Origin: Flavobacterium tagetis
GTDB lineage: Bacteria; Bacteroidota; Bacteroidia; Flavobacteriales; Flavobacteriaceae
Reading direction: 5' to 3'
DNA length: 64,000 bases
Assembly (NCBI RefSeq): GCF_016735615.1
Contig: NZ_JAERSF010000002.1
Coordinates: 744,001-808,000 of the forward strand
In this document: positions 1 to 8,607 of the stretch, one piece after another
How the letters are laid out: each line of letters starts with the position of its first letter
Numbering within the stretch: position 1 is the first letter of the stretch
Translations under genes and position numbers: made by a program
The notes under the pieces: generated by a model
Databases searched by the model: none
What the model saw: the letters and a program-made list of their open reading frames with translations, nothing else
Told to the model about the DNA's origin: nothing

Positions 1-1
1 T

Positions 2-823
2 GCACTTTGGAAAGGGGTTGACTGGCAGTGGTACACAAATCAAAAAAATGTCTTATACTGGCACTGGTCTCCGAGTTATGCTTGGCAAATGAATTTTCCA
101 CTACAAGGATATAACGAATGCCTTATTACTTACGTAATGGCAGCGTCTTCGCCAACTCATACTATCGATGCAAAAGCATATCACGAAGGATGGGCGAGAA
201 GCGGTGGCATAGTTTCTTCAAAAACAAAATATAATATCCCACTTATTTTAAAGCACAATGGTGCAGAAGAATTTGGCGGTCCGTTATTCTGGGCTCATTA
301 TTCTTATGTAGGTTTAGATCCAAATCAATTAAGCGATAAATACGCTAATTACTGGGATTTAAATGTCAATCAGACTAAAATCAATTATGAATATTGTGTT
401 CAAAATCCAAATAAAAATGCAGGTTATGGTCCTGAATATTGGGGTTTAACAGCTTCTTATTCTAGAAACCCTGACGGTTCTATCGGATACAATGCACACA
501 TGCCAAGCAACGATCAAGGTGTTATTTCTCCAACAGCAGCAATCAGCTCAATTGTTTACACGCCAAAAGAATCGATGGCCGTAATCAGAAATTTATACGA
601 AAATCATAAAGACGAAACTTGGGGAGATGCTGGTTTTTATGATGCTTTGAGTTTAGGAAATAAATGGGTTGCAAAACGTTATTTAGCAATTGATCAAGGC
701 CCTGAAGTTGTAATGATTGAAAATTACAGAACAGGCCTATTATGGAAATTGTTTATGAACGCGCCAGAAGTAAAACAAGGTTTAACAAAACTTGGATTTA
801 AATCTGGAAAATACGGAATTTAA
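2..823 (+). CDS. Glucoamylase-like / GH144-type beta-1,2-glucanase, 3' part
   Basis: Partial gene, open at the left edge. The reading frame is already open from base 2 and continues without a break into the ATG at 89, so that ATG is internal. The visible 273 residues are rich in W, Y and N. They include a WHWSPSYAWQ stretch, a GYNECLITYVMAASSP motif and a GGPLFWAHYS motif, which I recognise from the glycoamylase-like family (Pfam PF10091). That family includes GH144 endo-beta-1,2-glucanases of Bacteroidota. It would cut beta-glucan chains outside the cytoplasm; the signal peptide lies outside the window. The next gene starts 6 bp downstream and a GH3 glucosidase follows, so the three probably form an operon. 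The beta-1,2 linkage is an inference from family membership. Other PF10091 members act differently or are uncharacterised. Confidence 0.8.
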   Translation, partial: ALWKGVDWQWYTNQKNVLYWHWSPSYAWQMNFPLQGYNECLITYVMAASSPTHTIDAKAYHEGWARSGGIVSSKTKYNIPLILKHNGAEEFGGPLFWAHYSYVGLDPNQLSDKYANYWDLNVNQTKINYEYCVQNPNKNAGYGPEYWGLTASYSRNPDGSIGYNAHMPSNDQGVISPTAAISSIVYTPKESMAVIRNLYENHKDETWGDAGFYDALSLGNKWVAKRYLAIDQGPEVVMIENYRTGLLWKLFMNAPEVKQGLTKLGFKSGKYGI

Positions 824-829
824 GTCTCT

Positions 830-1543
830 ATGAAAAATACATTAGCATTTATATTTATGTTGTTTTCTGTAGTTGTTTTTGGGCAGAGTGAAACAACTGG
901 GAAAATCAATACGGTTATAATGTCTAAATACGAACTAGGTTATGTTTTGCATCGTCCAGCGAATGTTAAGGAGAAAAAGCCATTAATTGTTTTTATTTCG
1001 GGTGATGGAGAAAAAGGAACCGATTTAGAAAAGGTAAAAATTAATGGGCCTTTAAAATATTTAAAAACGAACCAATTAGATGCTTATGTTTTGGCTCCGC
1101 AATGCAAAGAAGACGAAAATTGGGATATAGAATCAATTTATCAGCTGATTGTGAAAATTCAGAAAGAAAATAAAATTGATTCAGAAAGAATATATGTTAC
1201 TGGTTTAAGCTCAGGAGGTTGGGCTTCATGGAATTTGGCTTTTGCACATCCTGATCTATTTGCCGCAAACGTACCTGTCGCCGGCTTTGTAGATTTGATT
1301 CAGTTAGAAAAAGCATGTGAAATAGCCAATATTCCAACCAGAATTTTTCATGGATTACTCGATGATGTGGTAAATGTGAATTATGCGATAACGATTTACA
1401 AAGAATTGAAAAAATGTAATGCTAAAGATGTGAAGCTGACCATTTTTGATGATGCTGGACATGACAGCTGGACAAAAGTATACGATAATCAAGAAATCTA
1501 TGACTGGATGTTGCAGCAAAGAAAAACGAATACAAACAAATAA
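830..1543 (+). CDS. Secreted alpha/beta hydrolase (esterase-like)
   Basis: This 237-residue protein begins with a signal peptide ending VVVFGQS near residue 20. The alpha/beta-hydrolase fold shows as LIVFISGDG (oxyanion region, about 52-60) and a GLSSG nucleophile elbow with Ser127. Asp178/179 (GLLDDV) and His211 (AGHDSW) complete a plausible catalytic triad. The arrangement resembles dienelactone-hydrolase and phospholipase/carboxylesterase-like proteins found beside glycoside hydrolases. It sits between a glucanase and a GH3 enzyme with gaps of 6 and 10 bp, so it is probably co-transcribed. Removal of ester-linked acyl substituents from the same glycan is a reasonable guess but is not shown by the sequence. 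Confidence 0.75.
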   Translation: MKNTLAFIFMLFSVVVFGQSETTGKINTVIMSKYELGYVLHRPANVKEKKPLIVFISGDGEKGTDLEKVKINGPLKYLKTNQLDAYVLAPQCKEDENWDIESIYQLIVKIQKENKIDSERIYVTGLSSGGWASWNLAFAHPDLFAANVPVAGFVDLIQLEKACEIANIPTRIFHGLLDDVVNVNYAITIYKELKKCNAKDVKLTIFDDAGHDSWTKVYDNQEIYDWMLQQRKTNTNK

Positions 1544-1553
1544 ATAGAATAGA

Positions 1554-3854
1554 ATGAAAAACAAATTAGTCTTACTTTTTTTAGGATGCGCTGTTTTGGG
1601 TTATGCTCAAAAAAAGCCAGCTAAAAATACAGTGAAAATTAAACCAAAGTCTGAATTTGTGGCGGAATTAATGTCAAAAATGACTTTAGACGAGAAATTG
1701 GGTCAGTTAAACTTGCCAACATCTGGTGATATTACCACTGGGCAGGCAAACAGCTCAAATGTGGCAAAAAATATTGCTGAAGGAAAAGTGGGCGGTTTGT
1801 TCAACATTAAATCAGTTCAAAAAATTAAAGAAGTACAGAAAATTGCGGTTGAAAAAAGCCGTTTAAAAATTCCGTTGCTTTTTGGTATGGACGTTATTCA
1901 CGGTTACGAAACAACATTCCCAATTCCGTTAGGATTATCTTGTACTTGGGATATGGGCTTAATTGAAAGAAGTGCCCAAATCGCGGCAAAGGAAGCAAGC
2001 GCAGACGGTATCAACTGGACATTTTCTCCAATGGTTGACATTTCTCGCGACCCAAGATGGGGAAGGGTTTCTGAAGGTTCAGGAGAAGATCCATATTTAG
2101 GAAGCCAAATTGCAAAAGCAATGGTTAATGGTTATCAGCAGCATGATCTAACTAAAAATAACTCAATCTTAGCTTGCGTTAAGCACTTCGCATTATACGG
2201 AGCTCCAGAAGGTGGACGTGATTATAACACAGTTGATATGAGCCACATCAGAATGTTTAATGATTATTTTCCTCCTTACAAAGCTGCAGTTGATGCAGGT
2301 GTAGGTTCGGTTATGGCTTCTTTCAACGAAGTTGACGGAATTCCAGCAACAGGAAATAAATGGTTAATGACAGATGTTTTAAGAAAACAATGGGGTTTCA
2401 AAGGATTTGTAGTAACAGATTTTACAGGTATTCCTGAAATGATTCCGCACGGAATGGGAGATTTACAAGATGTTTCTGCTTTAGCATTAAACGCTGGAGT
2501 TGAAATGGATATGGTTGGAGAAGGTTTCTTAGGAACTTTGAAAAAATCTTTAGACGAAGGAAAAGTAAAAATTGAAACAATCGATAATGCTGTAAAACTT
2601 ATTTTAGAAGCAAAATATGATTTAGGATTATTCCAAGATCCATATAAATATTGTGACGAGAAGAGAGCAAAAACTGAAATCTTTACAACAGACAGCAGAA
2701 AAGAAGCGCGTGATATTGCAGCTCAATCGTTGGTGTTATTGAAAAATCAAAACCAATTATTGCCTCTTAAAAAATCTGGAACAATTGGTTTAATCGGCCC
2801 ATTGGCAGATGCTAAAGAAAACATGCCAGGAACTTGGAGTGTAGCTACAAAAATGGAAAATGCTGTTTCATTATTGAGAGGTATCAAAGAAGTTGCTGGA
2901 GCTGGAACTAAAGTTTTATATGCAAAAGGAAGCAATTTAGATTATGATGAAACTTTTGAAACTAATGCAACAATGTTCGGTAAAACGTTACACCGTGATG
3001 CTCGTACAAAAGAAGAATTATTGGCAGAAGCTTTAAAAGTTGCTGAGCAATCAGATGTAATTGTGGCAGCTTTAGGAGAATCTGCAGAGATGAGCGGAGA
3101 ATCTAGTAGCCGTACAAACTTAGAAATTCCTCAAGCGCAAAAAGATTTATTAAACGTTTTATTGAAAACAGGAAAACCAGTTGTGTTGGTTTTATTTGAC
3201 GGACGTCCGTTAGTAATTACTGACGAAGAAAAAACAGTTCCAGCCATTTTAAATGCTTGGTTTGCTGGTACAGAAGCAGGTTATGCTATTGCTGATGTGT
3301 TATTTGGAGATGTAAACCCTTCAGGAAAATTGACTTCAACTTTCCCAAGAAGCGTTGGACAATTGCCAATTTACTACGCACACAAAAATACGGGAAGACC
3401 ACTTTCTAACACAGAAGGTAAATTCGAAAAATTCAGATCAAATTATATTGACGAAAGAAACGAGCCTTTATTCCCATTCGGATTTGGTTTAAGCTATACC
3501 ACTTTTGATTATTCAAACTTGAAAATTTCTTCTGATAAAATGAATCCATCTGGAAAATTGAAAGTAACTGTTGATGTAACGAATACTGGAAATTTTGACG
3601 GAAAAGAAACAGTTCAATTATACATTAGAGATTTAGTTGGTTCAGTAACAAGACCAGTTAGAGAATTAAAAGGTTTCCAAAAAATAACACTTAAAAAAGG
3701 TGAAAAACAAACAGTGAGTTTTGATATCACTGTTGAAGATTTAAAATTTTATAACTCTGATTTACAATTCGTAGCAGAGCCTGGACAGTTTGATATTTTC
3801 GTTGGAGAAAATTCAAATGCCGATAAGAAAGTTAGTTTTGAGTTAACTAAATAG
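1554..3854 (+). CDS. bglX: GH3 family beta-glucosidase (BglX-like)
   Basis: This 766-residue exo-glycosidase has a signal peptide ending GYAQ and would act in the periplasm or at the surface. The GH3 N-terminal barrel carries DPRWGRVSEGSGEDP, CVKHFALYG and GFVVTDF; the Asp of the last motif (residue 289) is the expected nucleophile. The GH3 C-terminal domain follows, with a GESAEMSGE region near residue 510 in the acid/base area. A C-terminal Fn3-like domain starts after FGFGLSYTTF. Length and domain order fit BglX-type enzymes that release glucose from the non-reducing end. It is the last gene of the upstream operon and is closed by a strong terminator. With a GH144-like neighbour, sophorose or short beta-1,2-glucans are the likely substrates, but GH3 linkage specificity cannot be read from sequence. 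Confidence 0.93.
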   Translation: MKNKLVLLFLGCAVLGYAQKKPAKNTVKIKPKSEFVAELMSKMTLDEKLGQLNLPTSGDITTGQANSSNVAKNIAEGKVGGLFNIKSVQKIKEVQKIAVEKSRLKIPLLFGMDVIHGYETTFPIPLGLSCTWDMGLIERSAQIAAKEASADGINWTFSPMVDISRDPRWGRVSEGSGEDPYLGSQIAKAMVNGYQQHDLTKNNSILACVKHFALYGAPEGGRDYNTVDMSHIRMFNDYFPPYKAAVDAGVGSVMASFNEVDGIPATGNKWLMTDVLRKQWGFKGFVVTDFTGIPEMIPHGMGDLQDVSALALNAGVEMDMVGEGFLGTLKKSLDEGKVKIETIDNAVKLILEAKYDLGLFQDPYKYCDEKRAKTEIFTTDSRKEARDIAAQSLVLLKNQNQLLPLKKSGTIGLIGPLADAKENMPGTWSVATKMENAVSLLRGIKEVAGAGTKVLYAKGSNLDYDETFETNATMFGKTLHRDARTKEELLAEALKVAEQSDVIVAALGESAEMSGESSSRTNLEIPQAQKDLLNVLLKTGKPVVLVLFDGRPLVITDEEKTVPAILNAWFAGTEAGYAIADVLFGDVNPSGKLTSTFPRSVGQLPIYYAHKNTGRPLSNTEGKFEKFRSNYIDERNEPLFPFGFGLSYTTFDYSNLKISSDKMNPSGKLKVTVDVTNTGNFDGKETVQLYIRDLVGSVTRPVRELKGFQKITLKKGEKQTVSFDITVEDLKFYNSDLQFVAEPGQFDIFVGENSNADKKVSFELTK

Positions 3855-3873
3855 TTGGTTTATTTGATTAGTG

Positions 3874-3904
3874 AAAAGCCCTTCGTTTGGAGGGCTTTTT
3901 TTCT
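3874..3904 (+). terminator. Rho-independent terminator after GH3 gene
   Basis: A perfect 9-bp stem (AAAAGCCCT pairing with AGGGCTTTT) is followed by a T-run 20 bp after the GH3 stop codon. It separates the glucanase/esterase/glucosidase operon from the phosphodiesterase gene. Confidence 0.85.
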
Positions 3905-3945
3905 AAGAGCAAAAGACCTTTTTGTAATTTTTTAACTACGATTAT

Positions 3946-4719
3946 ATGAATACTTTTAAAATATTTAGTGCAATTTGCCTTATTACTTTTTCGTCTAGCT
4001 ATGCGCAAAAAAATGCAATTGTAGCGCATCGCGGAGCTTGGAAAAAGAACAATCTGCCAGAAAATTCGATTGCATCATTAAGGCATGCAATCGATTTAAA
4101 ATTGCCAGGAACAGAGTTTGATGTTTGGAGAACAGCAGACGATTCTCTTGTAATCAATCATGATGCTCATTACAATAAACTGCTTATTGAGGAAACGAAT
4201 TATGCAGATTTAATAAAGTTTAAACTTTCTAACGGAGAAAAACTTCCAACCCTTCATGAATACATTTCAGAAGGAATGCGAAACAACAAACACACACTTT
4301 TAGTTTGCGAAATCAAACCTTCAGAAATAAGCAAAGAAAGAGGACAAAAAACGGGTGTAGCAGCAGTCGAAACCATTAAAAAATTAAAAGCCGATAAAAA
4401 TACCTGCTACATCAGTTTTGATTATGATATTCTAAAGAAAATTAGGGAAATAGATTCTAAAACTTCTCTACAGTATTTAGAAGGAAACAAATCACCAAAA
4501 GAAGTAAAGGCAGATAAAATTAATGGTGTTGACTATCATTATTCTGTTTTTCAAAAGCATCCGGAATGGATTCAAGAAGCTAAAGACAATAAAGTGATCT
4601 TAAATGCTTGGACTGTTAATGACGCAAAAGATATGGATTGGATTATAGCTCATAAATTCAATTACATCACAACAAACGAACCCGAACTTTTAAAGGAAAG
4701 AAAAGAGATTAAAAAATAG
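3946..4719 (+). CDS. Secreted glycerophosphodiester phosphodiesterase (GDPD)
   Basis: This 257-residue protein has a signal peptide ending SSYAQ. The GDPD barrel is clear: AHRG with His28-Arg29, PENS with Glu39 and Asn40, the metal ligands in GTEFDVW (Glu57, Asp59), and His72 in VINHD. The C-terminal part (NAWTVND, YITTNEPELL) matches the family end. Members hydrolyse glycerophosphodiesters to glycerol-3-phosphate and an alcohol, using a divalent metal. It lies between a glucan-degradation operon and a GH43-like gene, behind a terminator. Besides scavenging phospholipid head groups, it might remove phosphoglycerol substituents from periplasmic glucans; that second role is my inference from position. 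Confidence 0.9.
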   Translation: MNTFKIFSAICLITFSSSYAQKNAIVAHRGAWKKNNLPENSIASLRHAIDLKLPGTEFDVWRTADDSLVINHDAHYNKLLIEETNYADLIKFKLSNGEKLPTLHEYISEGMRNNKHTLLVCEIKPSEISKERGQKTGVAAVETIKKLKADKNTCYISFDYDILKKIREIDSKTSLQYLEGNKSPKEVKADKINGVDYHYSVFQKHPEWIQEAKDNKVILNAWTVNDAKDMDWIIAHKFNYITTNEPELLKERKEIKK

Positions 4720-4750
4720 TCTTTAAAACTTAACTTAAGAAAATCTAAAC

Positions 4751-6670
4751 ATGAAAAAATTATATAAAAAATTAACGCCTATTGTATTGTTTTCGATACT
4801 TTTCGGAAGCAGTCTTTTGGCGCAAAATTCTGGCAAGACAGAATGGTTTGACCCTAGTAGACCAGCTACAACCTATTGTAATCCAATAAATATTGGTTAC
4901 AATTTTACAACACACAATCATAACGGAATTCCAGAATCACGCCGTTCAAGTGCCGATCCTGTAATTATTACCTACAAAGGCGAGTATTATTTATTCGCTA
5001 CCAATCAAGCAGGTTTCTTTTGGAGTAAAGACATGTCAGATTGGAATTTTGTTTACGGAAGTTTTCAAAGACAGCCAGGCGATGATGACCAGTGTGCTCC
5101 TGCGGCTTGGGTTGTAAATGACACTTTATTTTATGTAGGTTCAACTTGGAAAAGAGATCATCCGATTTGGAAAACAGCTGATCCAAAATCGGGAAGATGG
5201 ACACGTCATATAGATAAAGCAATGCTTCCGACTTGGGATCCAGCAATATTTCAAGACGATGACAAAAAAGTCTATATGTATTACGGTTCAAGTGGAAAAT
5301 TACCGCTTGTAGGTGTTGAAGTTGACTATAAAACTTGGCTTCCAAAAGGAAATCAGTCGGACTATGCAACTTTGTACAAAGCAACTGAAGTCGAAGATAT
5401 TCAAAAACCTTATGGACAAATTAAAGAAGTTGCTATTTTAGATCCTTCAGCTCACGGATGGGAGCGTTTTGGACCAAATAACGATATGGAACCAGCGCCA
5501 TGGGGTAACTTCATTGAAGGAGCTTGGATGACGAAACATAACGGAAAATATTATATGCAGTATGGTGCGCCAGCAACTGAGTTTAAAGGTTACGCAAATG
5601 GTGTTCATGTTGGAGATAATCCGTTAGGGCCATTTACGTATCAGAAACATAATCCGATGTCATATAAACCAGGCGGATTTGTAATTGGAGCTGGACACGG
5701 AAATACTTTCGCAGATAATTACGGAAATTATTGGAATACAGGAACATGTAAAATTTCAATAAAAGACCGTTTTGAGCGTCGTATAGATATGTTTCCTGCT
5801 GGATTTGATAAAGACGATGTAATGTATTCGATCACCGCTTATGGAGATTTCCCAATTGTACTGCCAACGAGTGAGCGTGATCAGACAAAAGGCGCTTCAT
5901 CTGGATGGATGTTGCTTTCATATAAAAAGCCTGTGTCAGTTTCTTCGTCTGAGGAATGTATGGAAGTAGAAACACACAGAATGGATCATGGCGGTAAAAA
6001 AGTCTATGAGAAATTCTGTTACGGACCTGAAAACCTTACAGATGAAAATATTCAAACCTATTGGTCTGCAAAGACAAGCGACCCAGGCGAATGGCTTCAA
6101 ATGGACTTAGGAAGACAAATGGAAATAAATGCGTTGCAGATTAATTACGCAGATCATAAAGCGACACAGTTTAATAAGGCAATGGACATTTATTATCAAT
6201 ATAAAATATTTATGTCTGATGATGCCCAAAATTGGACTTTGGTTGTTGATAAATCTAAAAATGATAAAGATGCACCTCACGATTATGTAGAGCTTTCAAA
6301 ATCGATAAAAGCACGTTACATTAAAATGGAGAACATTCACAATGCATCAGGTTTGTTTGCGATTTCTGATTTTAGAGTTTTTGGAAATGGATTGGCTGCA
6401 AAACCAAAACCAGTAGCTTCTTTTAAAGTAGACAGAAACAAAGCAGATTCTAGAAACGCTATGATTTCATGGAAAAGACAGACAGATGCAATTGGTTATA
6501 ACATTTATTACGGAATCGCTCCTGATAAATTGTACAATAGCATTATGGTTTATGGTGACAATGCATACGATTTTAGAGGTTTGGATAAAGGCACAAAGTA
6601 TTATTTCACTATAGAGCCTTTTAATGAAAATGGTATCGGGACAAAAAATAAGATTATTGAAGTAAAATAA
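4751..6670 (+). CDS. GH43-like glycosidase with discoidin and Fn3 domains
   Basis: This 639-residue secreted protein has a signal peptide ending SSLLAQ. Residues about 50-390 read as a five-bladed GH43-type propeller: SADPVIITYKGEYYLFAT holds the likely catalytic-base Asp, then comes WDPAIFQDDDKKVYMYYG and EGAWMTKHNGKYYMQYG. Residues about 420-545 form a discoidin (F5/8 type C) carbohydrate-binding domain (ENLTDENIQTYWSAK, GEWLQMDLG, ARYIKMENI). Residues about 555-639 form an Fn3 domain. I see no type IX sorting domain. GH43 enzymes usually act on arabinose- or xylose-containing or galactan side chains, so its link to the upstream beta-glucan genes is uncertain. The subfamily cannot be assigned by eye. 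Confidence 0.82.
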   Translation: MKKLYKKLTPIVLFSILFGSSLLAQNSGKTEWFDPSRPATTYCNPINIGYNFTTHNHNGIPESRRSSADPVIITYKGEYYLFATNQAGFFWSKDMSDWNFVYGSFQRQPGDDDQCAPAAWVVNDTLFYVGSTWKRDHPIWKTADPKSGRWTRHIDKAMLPTWDPAIFQDDDKKVYMYYGSSGKLPLVGVEVDYKTWLPKGNQSDYATLYKATEVEDIQKPYGQIKEVAILDPSAHGWERFGPNNDMEPAPWGNFIEGAWMTKHNGKYYMQYGAPATEFKGYANGVHVGDNPLGPFTYQKHNPMSYKPGGFVIGAGHGNTFADNYGNYWNTGTCKISIKDRFERRIDMFPAGFDKDDVMYSITAYGDFPIVLPTSERDQTKGASSGWMLLSYKKPVSVSSSEECMEVETHRMDHGGKKVYEKFCYGPENLTDENIQTYWSAKTSDPGEWLQMDLGRQMEINALQINYADHKATQFNKAMDIYYQYKIFMSDDAQNWTLVVDKSKNDKDAPHDYVELSKSIKARYIKMENIHNASGLFAISDFRVFGNGLAAKPKPVASFKVDRNKADSRNAMISWKRQTDAIGYNIYYGIAPDKLYNSIMVYGDNAYDFRGLDKGTKYYFTIEPFNENGIGTKNKIIEVK

Positions 6671-6693
6671 TCTTTATTTACAAAATAAGTAAA

Positions 6694-6739
6694 AGCTCCG
6701 ATTGCAAATTGAATAATTTGCAATTGGAGTTTTTTTTTG
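6694..6739 (+). terminator. Terminator after GH43-like gene
   Basis: A 15-bp stem (6696-6710 with 6715-6729) has one G-T wobble and a 4-nt loop, and is followed by nine Ts. It closes the glycan-degradation region. Confidence 0.85.
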
Positions 6740-6835
6740 AGAAAAGGTTGAGAAAAAAACTTCAGAAATGTCGATAATTTTGTTCCTTTGTGAATGTACC
6801 ATTGGTATACTAAACTCCAAATTACTACAGAAACT

Positions 6836-8227
6836 ATGAAAAAAACGATTCTTTTAACTGCTTTAGTTTTAAACGGATTGACATCTTTTGCTCAGACAAA
6901 TGATGAAAAAAACATTAAATTATTTTACAAAAAAGCTTTAACCGAAGCAAAATGTTACACTTGGCTAGAATACTTGTCAAATGATATTGGCGCTCGTTTG
7001 TCTGGATCTAAAGGTGCAGAACAAGCAGTTGAGTACGCTAAAAGCCAATTAGAAAGTTTAGGGCTTGATAAAGTTTATTTACAAGAAGTTATGGTGCCAC
7101 ACTGGGTTCGTGGCGAAAAAGAAACTGCATACATTCTTAATGGAAAAGTAAAAACAACAGTGCCGATTTGTGCATTGGGAGGTTCAGTTGCAACTCCAAA
7201 AACGGGTCTTACAGCAGAAATAATTGAGGTTCAGGGAATAAAAGAGTTGAATGAACTTGGAGCTGATAAAGTAAAAGGTAAAATTGTTTTCTATAACAGA
7301 CCAATGAATCCTGAAAATATTGAAACCTTTACTTCTTACGGAGCTTGTGTTGATCAAAGATATGCAGGAGCAAAAGAAGCTGCAAAATTGGGAGCAGTAG
7401 GAACAATTGTTCGTTCTATGAATTTACGTTTAGACGATTTCCCTCATACAGGAGCTCAAAGTTATGGAGATTTGCCAAAAGCACAATATATTCCAACAGC
7501 CGCAATTAGTACAAATGGAGCTGAATTGTTGAGTAAATCTTTAAAAGCAAATCCAGCTTTGAAATTTTATTTTAAACAATCTTGCGAGACTTTACCAGAT
7601 GCATTGTCTTATAACGTAATTGGTGAATTGACTGGAACTGTAACTCCAGAAAACATTATGGTTGTTGGTGGGCACTTAGATTCTTGGGATTTAGCAGATG
7701 GTTCTCACGATGATGGAGCGGGAGTAGTGCAGAGTATGGAAGTAATTCGTATTTTGAAAAACTTGAATTACAAGCCTAAAAATACGATTCGTGTTGTATT
7801 GTTTATGAATGAAGAAAATGGCGGAAAAGGTGGTGCTAAATACGAAGAAGTTTCAAAACAAAATAAAGAGAATCATATTTTTGCATTGGAAAGTGATTCA
7901 GGCGGATTTTCTCCAAGAGGATTTTCAATTGAAGCTGACGACGTTAATTTGAAAAAGATACAAGGTTATAAAGATCTTTTTGAGCCTTATTTAGTGCACA
8001 GTTTTACAATTGGCCACGCAGGTTCAGATATTAATCATTTAACCTCACAAGCTATTGTTAAAGCAGGTTTGAAACCAGATTCTCAACGTTATTTTGATTA
8101 CCACCATGCAGCAAACGATACTTTTGATGCCATCAACAAAAGAGAACTAGAACTTGGTGCAGCAACAATGACTACATTAATGCATTTATTAGACCAAAAC
8201 GGAATCGAGACTAAAAAAGCGAATTAA
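6836..8227 (+). CDS. Secreted M28 family zinc aminopeptidase
   Basis: I place the start at the ATG at 6836 (463 residues). It opens directly into a signal peptide ending TSFAQ, whereas the in-frame ATG at 6794 would add 14 non-signal residues. Residues about 120-265 form a PA (protease-associated) domain. The M28 catalytic domain follows, with the zinc-site motifs GGHLDSWD and HDDGAG, the catalytic-glutamate motif MNEENGG, ESDSGG, and a final YHHAANDT histidine. These enzymes remove N-terminal residues or dipeptides from peptides using two zinc ions. The gene stands alone between two terminators. A TAATTTTG box at 6775-6782 could be its -7 element, but the best TTG lies 24 bp upstream, a little too far. 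Confidence 0.92.
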   Translation: MKKTILLTALVLNGLTSFAQTNDEKNIKLFYKKALTEAKCYTWLEYLSNDIGARLSGSKGAEQAVEYAKSQLESLGLDKVYLQEVMVPHWVRGEKETAYILNGKVKTTVPICALGGSVATPKTGLTAEIIEVQGIKELNELGADKVKGKIVFYNRPMNPENIETFTSYGACVDQRYAGAKEAAKLGAVGTIVRSMNLRLDDFPHTGAQSYGDLPKAQYIPTAAISTNGAELLSKSLKANPALKFYFKQSCETLPDALSYNVIGELTGTVTPENIMVVGGHLDSWDLADGSHDDGAGVVQSMEVIRILKNLNYKPKNTIRVVLFMNEENGGKGGAKYEEVSKQNKENHIFALESDSGGFSPRGFSIEADDVNLKKIQGYKDLFEPYLVHSFTIGHAGSDINHLTSQAIVKAGLKPDSQRYFDYHHAANDTFDAINKRELELGAATMTTLMHLLDQNGIETKKAN

Positions 8228-8247
8228 AATTCAAATTATAAAAAATG

Positions 8248-8279
8248 AAAAGCCATAAGTTTTACTTGTGGCTTTTTTC
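8248..8279 (+). terminator. Terminator after M28 peptidase
   Basis: A 12-bp stem (8248-8259 with 8265-8276, one G-T wobble) has a 5-nt loop and ends in six Ts. The complementary A-run means it could also serve the convergent gene ending at 8299. Confidence 0.8.
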
Positions 8280-8298
8280 ATGAATGCAATTTTCAATA

Positions 8299-8601
8299 TT
8301 AAAATTTCATCACAATCAAATAATACAAGTAAATAATTGGAATATTAGAAAGTAAGATTAGAATTTTGATTCCGATATCTTTTCGTTGATGAGGTAAATG
8401 GATAAACTTTTCCATTAAATGAAAAAACATAATCAAGTTGACTACAATTCCAGCTAAAGCAAAAGGCCAAGCAATAACTAAAACGATAGGACTTCCATTT
8501 GAAATAATATAAGACATAAACAAAAGTGTACTGATTATAAAGGTTCCGATAGCTAATTCTGTAGATTGTTTTTCTTCGGAAGGATTATGAATAGTTTTCA
8601 T
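8299..8601 (-). CDS. Small membrane protein, unknown function
   Basis: This 100-residue protein is not recognised. A short polar N-terminus rich in E, K and S is followed by three hydrophobic spans at about 15-35, 40-62 and 78-97. A histidine-containing loop (FHLMEKFIHLPHQ) lies between spans two and three. It starts 6 bp after the stop of the Coq4-like gene, so the two are very likely co-transcribed and the protein may help its partner at the inner membrane. Confidence 0.65.
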   Translation of the reverse strand: MKTIHNPSEEKQSTELAIGTFIISTLLFMSYIISNGSPIVLVIAWPFALAGIVVNLIMFFHLMEKFIHLPHQRKDIGIKILILLSNIPIIYLYYLIVMKF

Positions 8602-8607
8602 GATTTT

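Noticed and set aside
2..823. Starch-degrading glucoamylase
   Set aside because: The 'glucoamylase' family name is historical; the motifs fit the PF10091/GH144 group and the GH3 neighbour favours a beta-glucan.
6748..6782. Promoter for the M28 peptidase (TTG plus TAATTTTG)
   Set aside because: The 24-bp spacer is longer than the usual 17-23 bp; kept only as a remark.
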